Positions 44,525 to 52,675 of a DNA stretch of 64,000 nucleotides are shown piece after piece (the stretch's first letter is position 1; each line of letters opens with the position of its first letter). The translations under genes and the position numbers were made by a program. This DNA comes from Vallitalea okinawensis (lineage in GTDB: Bacteria; Bacillota; Clostridia; Lachnospirales; PQDH01). Below the pieces are notes generated by a model that did no database searches, was not told the origin of the DNA, and saw only the letters and a program-made list of their open reading frames with translations. The stretch is taken from the NCBI RefSeq assembly GCF_002964605.1, contig NZ_PQDH01000014.1, positions 1 through 64,000 on the forward strand. Reading direction: 5' to 3'.

Positions 44525-47290
44525 ATGAAGTATTCCAATGACTCAAATAATAATGATAAAAAATATAAGTCTAAGAAAAAAAAGACTAAGCATAAAAGCG
44601 GATTGCGTCGTTTTTTTAGAATACTATTCATTATGATACTAGTTATTTTTTTCGCAGGATCTGGAGCTGCCTTAGGTTTGGTGACAGGTATTGTTAAATC
44701 AACACCACCTATCAGCGCCAATAAGATTACACCAGAGGGGTTTGCTACAATTATTTATGATGATAGTGGTAATGAAATCACACGCCTCAGTGGTGCCGAA
44801 GCTAATAGAATATGGGTTGACATTGAAGATATCCCAGATAAACTGGAGTATGCTTTTATCGCTATTGAAGATGAACGATTTTATACCCATAGCGGTATTG
44901 ATCTAAGAGCCATCATGAGAGCTGCTGTTGTCAATCTTCAAACTCGTTCTATTAGCGAAGGTGGTAGTACCATCACACAGCAATTAATCAAGTATAATGT
45001 ACTTACTTTTGACCAAACTTGGGTAAGAAAAATTCAAGAGCAATATCTTGCTTTGACTTTAGAAAAAGATTTATCCGATAAGTATGGTAAAGAAGAAGCT
45101 AAAAATACAATCTTGGAAAGTTACTTGAATACTATTAACCTAGCTAATGGAGCGTATGGTGTACAATCAGCTGCTGAGATATATTTTGGTAAGAATGTAG
45201 GGGATTTGACCGTTGCTGAGAGTGCTGTTATAGCAGCAACTGCAAATAGTCCAACATTATTTGACCCACTTGATAATCCGGAAGCCAATACTGAAAGAGC
45301 CAGTCGTATATTAGACAAAATGTATGAGCAAAATTATATAACAGCCGATGAGTATGCAACTGCCCAAAAGGAAAATGTTTATGAAAATATTAAACAAATA
45401 GATCTTGAAAACCAAGAAAATGCAACTTTTAATTCTTACTTTGTTGATGCTGTCATTGAAGATGTATTAGCTGATTTTCAGGAAGCTGGTTATTCAGAAG
45501 ATCAAGCTTATAACAGTATTTATAGAGGTGGATTAACCATCTATACAACTCAAGATTCAAATATGCAAAAAATAACTGAAGAAGCTATGCTCAATGAAGA
45601 ACTCTTTCCATCAGAGGAATTTGCCCTTTTACTTGATTATCGCTTATCTGTTACACATGCTGATGGTGAAGTTGAACACATGTACAACCCTGTGTATACG
45701 AATCCTAAAGAAAACTGGGGTATTAGCCTATTTAAGACTGAAGACGAAGCTAATGCTTATATTGAAGCCTTTAAAGATGAGAAACTGGTAGATGGTGATG
45801 ACATTATTGCTGAAAATAAAACCTTAGTGCCTCAACCTCAAGCTTCAATGGTGATAATGGATTACAGAACAGGTGAAGTTAAGTCCTTAGTTGGAGGACG
45901 GGGTGAGAAAAAAGGTAATCGAACCTTAAACCGAGCTACAGATACAACCCGTTCACCGGGCTCTACTTTCAAGCCATTAGCAGCCTATGCACCAGCTCTT
46001 GATACTGCTGGGTATACACCTGCTACAGTCATTGATGATGTTCCTTTTACAATTAAAGAAGCTTATCCAAAACCCTATACACCGAATAACTGGTATGCTC
46101 ATTCAGGTCGCACAGACTGGTATTGGGGTTTATCAACAGTTCGTTTGGGTATTACACAATCCATGAATATCCTAGCAGTTAAGACTGTTTATGATATTGG
46201 AATTCCTACAGCCTTTGATTATTTAGAGAACTTTGGCTTTACAACATTAGTTGATGCAGATAAAGGGTATTCATTACCTCTTGGAGGTTTAACCAATGGT
46301 GTAACAAACTTAGAACTTACTGCTTCATATGGTACAATTGCCAATAGTGGTGTTTATACAGAACCTATTCTCTATACAAAGGTAGTTGATCAAAATGGTA
46401 ACATAATTTTGCAAAATGTACCAGAGACCCATACTGTCATCAAAGATACCACAGCTTTCTTACTAACGGATATGATGGTAGATGTGATCAATCATGGTAC
46501 TGGTAGTAGAGCAGACTTTGATGAAAGATCCATGCCCATTGCTGGTAAGACAGGTACTGCACAAAATTCTAAAGATCTATGGCTTGTAGCCTATACTCCC
46601 TATTACGTAGCTGGTGTTTGGACAGGTTTTGATCGGGAAATGACCATCGATGACAACAGTTATCATCTTGAATTATGGCAATCCGTTATGGAGGACATCC
46701 ATATCGATAAAGAATTGCCCTATAAGGAATTTGATCAACCACCTGGTATCACACAAGCTTTTGTATGTACTGAATCTGGTAAACTGGCTACTGAACTCTG
46801 CCAGCAAGATCCTAGAGGCAGTCGAGCACGTTGGGAATATTTTGTGGCCGGAGCAGCACCTTCAGAGTATTGCGAAGTACACGTTGATGCTCAAATCTGC
46901 GAAGACTCGGATTTATTTGCAAGAGAAGGCTATTGTCCTGAAGAATCCATTAAAACCAGGATATATATTAAAAGACCAGAAGATATGCGTCTTAACTATG
47001 ATGAATTAGATGAAAAAACACTTAGCCGCATTGTAGATGTTCAGTATGAATTCCCATCAAGTCTGGAAGGTGAATATTGTAATGTCCATGGTCCGGGGAT
47101 GGAAACTGAAGAAGAAGATTCTGAGTTTGACCTACTTGATCTACTCAATGGTGATGATGACGATGATACCATTTTTACACCTGGTAATGATGATGATGAC
47201 ACTAATGAAAACAATGCAAATGATAATCCAGTTGATGACAATAACAACAATGATTCATTAGATGATTTTTTTGATCTTCCATCCAACTAA
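44525..47290 (+). CDS. Class A penicillin-binding protein (PBP1A type), copy 2
   Basis: A 921-residue paralogue of the preceding gene, alike from end to end. Glu115 (IEDERFYTHSGID) and GGSTITQQLIKY mark the glycosyltransferase; Ser480 (GSTFK), SMNILAVK and KTGTA mark the transpeptidase, so both activities look intact. The same Cys-bearing extension follows. The tail differs: after about residue 870 it is very rich in Asp and Asn (DDDDD- and NNN-type runs). AAGGAGGT precedes ATG 44525. The -35-like TTGATT upstream is conserved from copy 1 but its -10 (TAGTCA) is weak, so the copies may differ in expression. Confidence 0.95.
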   Translation: MKYSNDSNNNDKKYKSKKKKTKHKSGLRRFFRILFIMILVIFFAGSGAALGLVTGIVKSTPPISANKITPEGFATIIYDDSGNEITRLSGAEANRIWVDIEDIPDKLEYAFIAIEDERFYTHSGIDLRAIMRAAVVNLQTRSISEGGSTITQQLIKYNVLTFDQTWVRKIQEQYLALTLEKDLSDKYGKEEAKNTILESYLNTINLANGAYGVQSAAEIYFGKNVGDLTVAESAVIAATANSPTLFDPLDNPEANTERASRILDKMYEQNYITADEYATAQKENVYENIKQIDLENQENATFNSYFVDAVIEDVLADFQEAGYSEDQAYNSIYRGGLTIYTTQDSNMQKITEEAMLNEELFPSEEFALLLDYRLSVTHADGEVEHMYNPVYTNPKENWGISLFKTEDEANAYIEAFKDEKLVDGDDIIAENKTLVPQPQASMVIMDYRTGEVKSLVGGRGEKKGNRTLNRATDTTRSPGSTFKPLAAYAPALDTAGYTPATVIDDVPFTIKEAYPKPYTPNNWYAHSGRTDWYWGLSTVRLGITQSMNILAVKTVYDIGIPTAFDYLENFGFTTLVDADKGYSLPLGGLTNGVTNLELTASYGTIANSGVYTEPILYTKVVDQNGNIILQNVPETHTVIKDTTAFLLTDMMVDVINHGTGSRADFDERSMPIAGKTGTAQNSKDLWLVAYTPYYVAGVWTGFDREMTIDDNSYHLELWQSVMEDIHIDKELPYKEFDQPPGITQAFVCTESGKLATELCQQDPRGSRARWEYFVAGAAPSEYCEVHVDAQICEDSDLFAREGYCPEESIKTRIYIKRPEDMRLNYDELDEKTLSRIVDVQYEFPSSLEGEYCNVHGPGMETEEEDSEFDLLDLLNGDDDDDTIFTPGNDDDDTNENNANDNPVDDNNNNDSLDDFFDLPSN

Positions 47291-47297
47291 ATAGATT

Positions 47298-47334
47298 AAG
47301 CCCCTTCAACCTTCAGATAAGATTGAGGGGGCTT
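47298..47334. terminator. Bidirectional terminator between PBP 2 and spoVAE
   Basis: AAGCCCCTTCAA / TTGAGGGGGCTT stem; plus strand continues TATATTTTATT. It stands between convergent genes. Confidence 0.8.
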
Positions 47335-47340
47335 TATATT

Positions 47341-47706
47341 TTATTCTTTAGCTTTTGGATTAAAGATAATGGATGCTAAATATCCAAATAATATGGCTGC
47401 AGTTAAACCACCTGCTGTAGCTTTTAAACCACCAGTAAAAGCACCTATGAAACCACTTAATTGCACAGCTTCCATAGCACCCTTGCCTAAGGCATAACCA
47501 AAACCTACAATAGGAACTGTAGCTCCAGCTCCAGCAAAATCAACAAGTGGACCGTAAAGCCCAAAGAGTGTCAGAATAGCACCTGAACTCACAAAGAGGA
47601 CCATAATACGTCCTGGCATTAATTTTGTTTTATCCATGAGAAGTTGACCAATAATACAAATGATACCACCTACAACAAATGCCTTTATATACATCATTAG
47701 CATCAC
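47341..47706 (-). CDS. spoVAE: Stage V sporulation protein AE
   Basis: A 121-residue membrane protein with about four helices, including GAGATVPIVGFGYALGKGA, which is shared by SpoVAC and SpoVAE. SpoVA proteins form the channel in the spore inner membrane that moves dipicolinic acid in during sporulation and out during germination. It overlaps spoVAD by 4 bases and is the last gene of the operon before a terminator. Confidence 0.94.
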   Translation of the reverse strand: MMLMMYIKAFVVGGIICIIGQLLMDKTKLMPGRIMVLFVSSGAILTLFGLYGPLVDFAGAGATVPIVGFGYALGKGAMEAVQLSGFIGAFTGGLKATAGGLTAAILFGYLASIIFNPKAKE

Positions 47707-48719
47707 CCCTTATATTTTTGAATAACAACAGCATGAGCTATTCCAGGTATACTTTCACCTTGCTGTGTACTCAATGTGCTTAATAGCGCTCCTGTTGGTA
47801 TAAACAGTATACTTTTATACTTATCATTCTTCATCTCCTGTAATAAATATCCAGTCAATGTAACAGCAGAGCATCCACAACCACTACCACCTGCATGTGT
47901 ATCTTGTGTATTAGCATCAAAAATCTCTATGCCACAGTCTGTGAAACCTTGGTGAAGATAGTACCCTTCTTTTTCTACGAGTTCTTTCATCAATTGATTC
48001 CCGATAGAACCTAAATCCCCTGTTATGATAAGATCATAGTCGTCTGGAGAAGTTCCTAGGTCCTTGAAATGTTGGACTAGAGTATCTGCCGCAGCTGGTG
48101 CCATTGCTGCTCCCATATTCATTGGATCTGTTATTCCTAGATCCACTATTTTGCCGGTTGTTATTGCTGTTACAAAAGGTCCCTGTCCCTGTTTTCCTAA
48201 GACTACTGCCCCACTCCCTGTTACTGTCCATGTCGCTGTCAACGGGCGTTGACTACCATACTCTAAAGGAAAACGAAATTGCTTTTCTGCACCACAAAAA
48301 TGACTAGAGGTTGCTGCCAATGTATAATCAGCAAATCCACCTGAGATAGCCATTGAGGCAAGTTGAATCGACTCGCCCATGGTTGAACACGCCCCATATA
48401 AACCAAAAAAAGGGGTATTAAATTCCCTAATGGCAAAAGTTGTAGCCACCAATTGATTAAGAAGATCACCGGCAAATATATAACGTATATCTTCAATAGT
48501 TTTATTAGCATGTTTCAGTGCCAGTTTCATGCTCTCTTTAACTAATTTCGTTTCTGCTTTTTCCCAAGTATCTTCACCCCAAAGGTCATCTTGAAGTACT
48601 TGATCAAAATAATCTCTTAAAGGTCCTTTTCCTTCTTTAGGACCTACTATAGAACCTGCTCCCAAAATAGAGGGAGGATTCGTAAATTTGATACTCTGTT
48701 TCCCAATATATTGGTCCAT
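47703..48719 (-). CDS. spoVAD: Stage V sporulation protein AD
   Basis: A 338-residue thiolase-fold protein; in Bacillus, SpoVAD sits on the outer face of the spore inner membrane and binds dipicolinic acid. Motifs: GPKEGKGPL, FGLYGACSTMGES with the thiolase-type Cys, and DTHAGGSGCGCSAVT. Length is normal. AAGGCGGTG precedes the ATG. About 220 bases separate it from spoVAC, filled mainly by an inserted inverted-repeat element, whereas the other spoVA genes are nearly contiguous. Confidence 0.95.
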   Translation of the reverse strand: MDQYIGKQSIKFTNPPSILGAGSIVGPKEGKGPLRDYFDQVLQDDLWGEDTWEKAETKLVKESMKLALKHANKTIEDIRYIFAGDLLNQLVATTFAIREFNTPFFGLYGACSTMGESIQLASMAISGGFADYTLAATSSHFCGAEKQFRFPLEYGSQRPLTATWTVTGSGAVVLGKQGQGPFVTAITTGKIVDLGITDPMNMGAAMAPAAADTLVQHFKDLGTSPDDYDLIITGDLGSIGNQLMKELVEKEGYYLHQGFTDCGIEIFDANTQDTHAGGSGCGCSAVTLTGYLLQEMKNDKYKSILFIPTGALLSTLSTQQGESIPGIAHAVVIQKYKG

Positions 48720-48769
48720 ATTAACACCGCCTTATATAGTTAACTCTAGATGTAGATAATTAAATTATC

Positions 48770-48945
48770 TTAAACCCAAATTATTCACAATAATTCATTA
48801 ATGCTATGCACAGCATTTGACCCTCTAAGCATCCTTACAAGTTCAAGATGAACCCTCCAGGTGCAATCTTAAACTTGTAAGAACACTTATAAATCCAAGA
48901 TCAACACATATCCTCAAGGTTTATCATGAATAATTCGGGTTAAAT
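48770..48945. mobile_element. MITE-like inverted-repeat element, long copy B, inside the spoVA operon
   Basis: A 176-base element with imperfect 18-base ends (TTAAACCCAAATTATTCA against TTTAACCCGAATTATTCA, 16 of 18 alike). Inside are a 16-bp-armed hairpin (48834-48849 with 48866-48881, one mismatch) and a smaller palindrome, AATGCTATGCACAGCATT. It encodes no protein. The right part matches copy A (23.7 kb) and the left 24 bases match copy C (44.3 kb). Its right end overlaps the TAA stop of spoVAC. A non-autonomous transposable element is the best guess; a structured RNA is the alternative. Confidence 0.65.
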
Positions 48946-49389
48946 CATAAATAAGTATATTAATCCTACAGCTACCGATGATATAACACCGTATACAATA
49001 ACAGGTCCAGCGATAGTAAACATTTTTGAACCTACTCCAAAAACGTAGCCTTCCTTTTTAAACTCAATAGCAGAAGCTACAATAGAATTAGCAAATCCTG
49101 TTATTGGTACAACTGTACCAGCTCCAGCAAATTTAGCTATGTTATCATAAATATCTAACCCTGTAAATAATGCCCCAAAAAATACGAGTACTATACTTGT
49201 TATTGTAGCCGCTTCACCTTTCTCAAAACCATAATTAATTAGTCCATCTGTTATAAACTGCCCTATACAGCAGATAGTACCTCCAACTAAAAAAGCTCTG
49301 AAACAATTGACCCATGAATTATGTTTAGGGGATACTTGTTCTACTCGGGTTTGATAATCTTTTGCTTTTTGTTGATCTTTTCCAACCAC
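48940..49389 (-). CDS. spoVAC: Stage V sporulation protein AC
   Basis: A 149-residue polytopic membrane protein, normal length, with GAGTVVPITGFANSIVASAIEFK and an N-terminal HNSWVNCFRAFLVGGTICCIGQ segment. In Bacillus, SpoVAC behaves as a mechanosensitive channel component in the spore inner membrane. Its stop codon (48940-48942) lies in the terminal repeat of the inserted element, so the last residues may have been slightly altered by the insertion. Confidence 0.94.
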   Translation of the reverse strand: MVGKDQQKAKDYQTRVEQVSPKHNSWVNCFRAFLVGGTICCIGQFITDGLINYGFEKGEAATITSIVLVFFGALFTGLDIYDNIAKFAGAGTVVPITGFANSIVASAIEFKKEGYVFGVGSKMFTIAGPVIVYGVISSVAVGLIYLFMI

Positions 49390-49404
49390 TTTAAAATGCC
49401 TCCT

Positions 49405-49845
49405 CTACTTAAATTGAATGAATCCTGGGTATAAGAAATATATGAGAGACCCAATAGTTTTTCCTAATGAAATACTTAAAATAAAGTATTGCAAGCCTAT
49501 CTTTAATTTTGCTCTTCTCGATACGATAGGCAGGACATCTAAGGTCTCCGCTAAACAAACCGCTAATCCTCCAATAAATATTCCTGCAAATGCACCAAAT
49601 ATAAGTTCTGCTACTATCCCAAGGGGTAGATAAACGTCAAATACAAAAGTTAATGTGGCTAAAAATCCGCCTAATACAATACAGTTTTCATAGAGTACAA
49701 TATACTTTCTTGTATCCGTTTTTTGAACTAGTCTTGGTATGATACCAATGATAGTGATAAATGCAAAAACCCCACCAGCAATTGCAACTCCTGAACTAAA
49801 CCCAATAAAAATCATCGCAGCATATTTTAATATTGTTAATATCAT
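49405..49845 (-). CDS. spoVAB: Stage V sporulation protein AB
   Basis: A 146-residue protein with about four membrane helices. The segments GFSSGVAIAGGVFAFITIIGIIPRL and GIFIGGLAVCLAETLDVLPI are typical for SpoVAB. It follows spoVAA with a 4-base overlap and precedes spoVAC by 15 bases. Part of the dipicolinate channel complex. Confidence 0.93.
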   Translation of the reverse strand: MILTILKYAAMIFIGFSSGVAIAGGVFAFITIIGIIPRLVQKTDTRKYIVLYENCIVLGGFLATLTFVFDVYLPLGIVAELIFGAFAGIFIGGLAVCLAETLDVLPIVSRRAKLKIGLQYFILSISLGKTIGSLIYFLYPGFIQFK

Positions 49846-50477
49846 TCTTCATCACTCTCATTACTCTGTTCTGAACTAATTATTTTGATCAGACAATCAC
49901 TTATTTCAGAATCATATTTATCCATTTCGACTTGTATTGGTGTAGGGTCTTCTGTCAATTTTTTTGACGAGAAGTGATTAAAGAATACGGTAACCCCTGT
50001 TAAAAGACCTATAGAATAAGGAATTATAATCCATAAGGGTCTTTCTACATATTCTCCAGTAAAAATCTCATTAATATTAGAAAACACATTAGGCACAGAA
50101 GCATCTGTATGAAAAGTCATAATCGCCATAGCTGAGCCACACAATAGTGTGAGACAAATGACACTAACCTTAAATAAGGTGAATAGTTTATTGGGTTTGG
50201 GTTTGGACGGTCCATAGTCGATAAGGATATCCTTCTCACCCATATTGGAAACGGTGATCCCTTTGGTGTTGGTATCAATTACTTTAATGACCTCAAGTAA
50301 ACTAATTACGAATTTATGCTTCTTCTGGGTCTGTTTCACTGAACAAACTTTTAGAGTCTTTAATTTATTAACAATAACAGGATCACCGTATAATTCTCCA
50401 ATATCCCCCACCGTCACCTTGTTCGTATTATATAAATGAACTTTCTTCTGTGCTTTTATATAAATCATAGAGCTCAT
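49842..50477 (-). CDS. spoVAA: Stage V sporulation protein AA
   Basis: A 211-residue protein with a soluble N-terminal part (KVTVGDIGELYGD, ISLLEVIKVI) and two C-terminal membrane segments (about 104-125 and 155-175), matching SpoVAA. The frame opens at ATG 50477, overlapping the preceding small gene by 50 bases; a second ATG is at 50468. First canonical gene of the spoVA operon. Confidence 0.93.
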   Translation of the reverse strand: MSSMIYIKAQKKVHLYNTNKVTVGDIGELYGDPVIVNKLKTLKVCSVKQTQKKHKFVISLLEVIKVIDTNTKGITVSNMGEKDILIDYGPSKPKPNKLFTLFKVSVICLTLLCGSAMAIMTFHTDASVPNVFSNINEIFTGEYVERPLWIIIPYSIGLLTGVTVFFNHFSSKKLTEDPTPIQVEMDKYDSEISDCLIKIISSEQSNESDEE

Positions 50478-50628
50478 TCACATCACCATTATCTAAATTT
50501 TCTTCCATTACAAAGGTACCTCGAGTCGGTTCATTATTTTTCTCTGATAGGTAATAATAAACACTAAAACTACCTACTCCAATTATTAAAATAATAAATA
50601 AAACTAGAATTCTTTTTTTCATAATCAT
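50428..50628 (-). CDS. Small single-pass membrane protein upstream of spoVAA
   Basis: A 66-residue protein starting at ATG 50628 (AAAGG upstream; ATG 50622 also possible). One membrane segment (about 6-26) is followed by a polar outside domain, RGTFVMEENLDNGDVNELYDLY. Its 3' end overlaps spoVAA by 50 bases, so the two are likely co-translated. I do not recognise a family; position suggests a spore-membrane role. Confidence 0.65.
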   Translation of the reverse strand: MIMKKRILVLFIILIIGVGSFSVYYYLSEKNNEPTRGTFVMEENLDNGDVNELYDLYKSTEESSFI

Positions 50629-50631
50629 CAA

Positions 50632-50987
50632 ACCTTTTCTTAATATGGTTTCAACTTTATCCTACTTGTAGTGAGTTCCTCCAACTTAAAGATAATAGAT
50701 ACTGTCACCATTTTACCTTTAAATATTCATGGTACACATTACATACTGACTTAGGATTTGGATGTAGAAAAACAATATATAATATTTGTAAGTGCACATT
50801 TTTTTATGAGTTTTAATTGATAAGTTATTGTTATATGCACTTATTTTTTATTCATTAATATTTTTTCCTTGGCATTAAGTTATATGCCAGTAAAAAAACT
50901 CCAAGGCAATCTTGGAGTAAATTAACGTATTTGGACAAAAGAAAAAATGCTCAACAATAAGCATTTATTCATGGCTAAAACATGCTA
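50632..50987. other. Intergenic region between sigF and the spoVA operon
   Basis: 356 bases. It holds the sigF terminator (50898-50918) and, nearer 50640-50760, AT-rich DNA that should contain the spoVA promoter. I looked for a sigma-G-type pair (GNATR / CATNNTA) and found no convincing match. Nothing else was recognised. Confidence 0.55.
50898..50918 (-). terminator. Terminator of the spoIIA operon
   Basis: Perfect stem ACTCCAAG / CTTGGAGT with a 5-base loop, followed on the minus strand by TTTTTTT. Confidence 0.8.
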
Positions 50988-51704
50988 TTATCCTAGCATC
51001 TCGCGCATTTTCGTTAATATTTTTTTTTCAATCCGAGAAACCTGAACTTGTGAAATTCCAATTTCTGCTGCAATTTCCGATTGTGTTTTATCGTTGTAAT
51101 ACCGTAGCTGAATTATCTTTTGCTCTTTTGGTTCTAATTTATTTATAAAATTTTTAATGGATATCACATCGATCATATGATCTTCATTATTTTTATCTAC
51201 ATTAAGCTTATCAATTAAATAAATAGGATTACCATCACTTTGATGGATGGTTGTATAAAGAGATTCTACTTCAGAATTTGACTCCAAAGCCATAATGATC
51301 TCTTCTTTCGAAAAACCAACGGCATCGGAGATTTCCATTAAAGTTGGCTCTCTTCCTAACTCTTTTATAAGATTTTCTTTTTCTCTTAAAATCTTTGAGG
51401 CCATTTCTTTTAATGACCGGCTTACTTTGATCATCCCATCATCACGAATGAACCTTTTAATCTCACCCATAATCATAGGAACAGCATAAGTTGAGAATTT
51501 TACATTATAAGAAAAATCAAATTTATCTACTGCCTTTATTAGGCCAATACTTCCTATTTGAAAGAGATCATCTAATTCATAGCCTCGTCCACTAAAACGT
51601 TTCACAATGCTCCAAACTAAACCAATATTCTCCTCTACTATTTGATTTCTTGCACCAATATTACCTTGTTGGGCTTCTCTGATTAATTCAATGGTTCTAT
51701 CCAT
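50988..51704 (-). CDS. sigF: RNA polymerase sigma-F
   Basis: A 238-residue sporulation sigma factor acting in the forespore. Region 2 (LDDLFQIGSIGLIKAVDKFDF, VKFSTYAVPMIMGEIKRFIRDDG), region 3 and region 4 (QSEIAAEIGISQVQVSRIEKKIL) are present. It follows spoIIAB by 13 bases. It is held inactive by SpoIIAB until SpoIIAA is dephosphorylated after septation; the whole control set is here. Confidence 0.96.
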   Translation of the reverse strand: MDRTIELIREAQQGNIGARNQIVEENIGLVWSIVKRFSGRGYELDDLFQIGSIGLIKAVDKFDFSYNVKFSTYAVPMIMGEIKRFIRDDGMIKVSRSLKEMASKILREKENLIKELGREPTLMEISDAVGFSKEEIIMALESNSEVESLYTTIHQSDGNPIYLIDKLNVDKNNEDHMIDVISIKNFINKLEPKEQKIIQLRYYNDKTQSEIAAEIGISQVQVSRIEKKILTKMREMLG

Positions 51705-51717
51705 TTCCCCACCTACT

Positions 51718-52143
51718 TTAACGTTTTAATCTTTTTTTCATATGTATCTTGGTGCCCTTACCCAACTCTGAATCAACTAATAACTTGTCCATAAAGGTAT
51801 CCATGAAGGTAAATCCCATACCTGATCTTTCCAACTCTGGCTTCGATGTATATAGTGGTTCCTTGGCCTTATCAATATCCTCTATACCAATACCCTGGTC
51901 TTCTATAAGGATACTGATTAAATCATCTTCAATGCTACATGCAATATGAACGGTACCAGGTTGATTATCGTACCCATGGATAATAGCATTGGTCACTGCT
52001 TCCGATACAGCTGTCTTAATATCTGATAACTCCTGCAATGTTGGATCCAGTTGTGATATAAAGGATGCTACAGCTACTCGAGCAAAGCTTACATTTTGTG
52101 ATTTGCTATCAAACTGTATTTGCATACTATTTTTTTCAGTCAT
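51718..52143 (-). CDS. spoIIAB: Anti-sigma-F factor and kinase SpoIIAB
   Basis: A 141-residue GHKL-fold protein that binds sigma-F and phosphorylates SpoIIAA. Motifs: [17 protein letters not shown] (N box), [10 protein letters not shown] (G1) and [14 protein letters not shown] (G2). Normal length. Second gene of the spoIIA operon. Confidence 0.96.
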   Translation of the reverse strand: MTEKNSMQIQFDSKSQNVSFARVAVASFISQLDPTLQELSDIKTAVSEAVTNAIIHGYDNQPGTVHIACSIEDDLISILIEDQGIGIEDIDKAKEPLYTSKPELERSGMGFTFMDTFMDKLLVDSELGKGTKIHMKKRLKR

Positions 52144-52155
52144 AATACTTCCCCC

Positions 52156-52491
52156 TTATATGGCTTTAATTGCATCTTCAATGCTTTCAAATTGATCCAT
52201 TAGGCTATATACACCTGAGATCTTTAATACGCGGTTTAATTGTGGGGAAATATTACTTAACATGACTTTCCCACCTATATCTTTTATGTTGCGATAACGC
52301 CCCATCAGTAATCCAATACCTGAACTATCCATGAAGCTCACATTGGCAAAATCAAAAATCAGGTTTTTGGCTTGTCCACTTCGAATATACCCGTCTATTC
52401 TATCTCGAATCATTTCAGTTTCATGATGGTCAATGTCACCGTCAATATAAATTACTAAATTTTTATGATCTATTTTGCACTGTATACTCAA
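52156..52491 (-). CDS. spoIIAA: Anti-anti-sigma factor SpoIIAA
   Basis: A 111-residue STAS-domain protein with a TTG start at 52491 after AAAGGAGGAAGC. The phosphorylated serine is in FMDSSGIGLLMGRY. Unphosphorylated SpoIIAA displaces SpoIIAB from sigma-F. First gene of the operon; a sigma-H promoter would be expected upstream but I saw no confident match. Confidence 0.95.
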   Translation of the reverse strand: MSIQCKIDHKNLVIYIDGDIDHHETEMIRDRIDGYIRSGQAKNLIFDFANVSFMDSSGIGLLMGRYRNIKDIGGKVMLSNISPQLNRVLKISGVYSLMDQFESIEDAIKAI

Positions 52492-52618
52492 TTTGCTTCC
52501 TCCTTTATTTTTATAGTCTAGGAAACTGGCAATATACCAGAATTTACTTACCTTTATATTTACCCATATACATATTATTATATAAAATACAGTATTTGTA
52601 AATAGTTTTTTTTAAAAA

Positions 52619-52657
52619 AACCTCTTTTCTCCTATATTAAAGTGGAAAAAAGAGGTT
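52619..52657 (-). terminator. Terminator of the folC-TPR operon
   Basis: AACCTCTTTT / AAAAGAGGTT stem followed on the minus strand by TTTTTAAAAAA, 19 bases after the TPR gene. Confidence 0.8.
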
Positions 52658-52675
52658 TCTACGTTACTTTTCATA

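Noticed and set aside
46650-47009. 119-codon plus-strand frame inside PBP 2
   Set aside because: Out-of-frame shadow of a strongly conserved coding region with no start signal.
47041-47286. Serine-rich open frame antisense to the end of PBP 2
   Set aside because: It is the mirror of the Asp-rich tail (GAT/GAC codons read as ATC/GTC and TCA/TCT in other frames), has no ribosome site and overlaps a clear gene.
50640-50760. Possible sigma-G promoter for spoVA
   Set aside because: GTATG and CATGAATA boxes are present on the minus strand, but the spacing is only about 10 bases, too short for a promoter.
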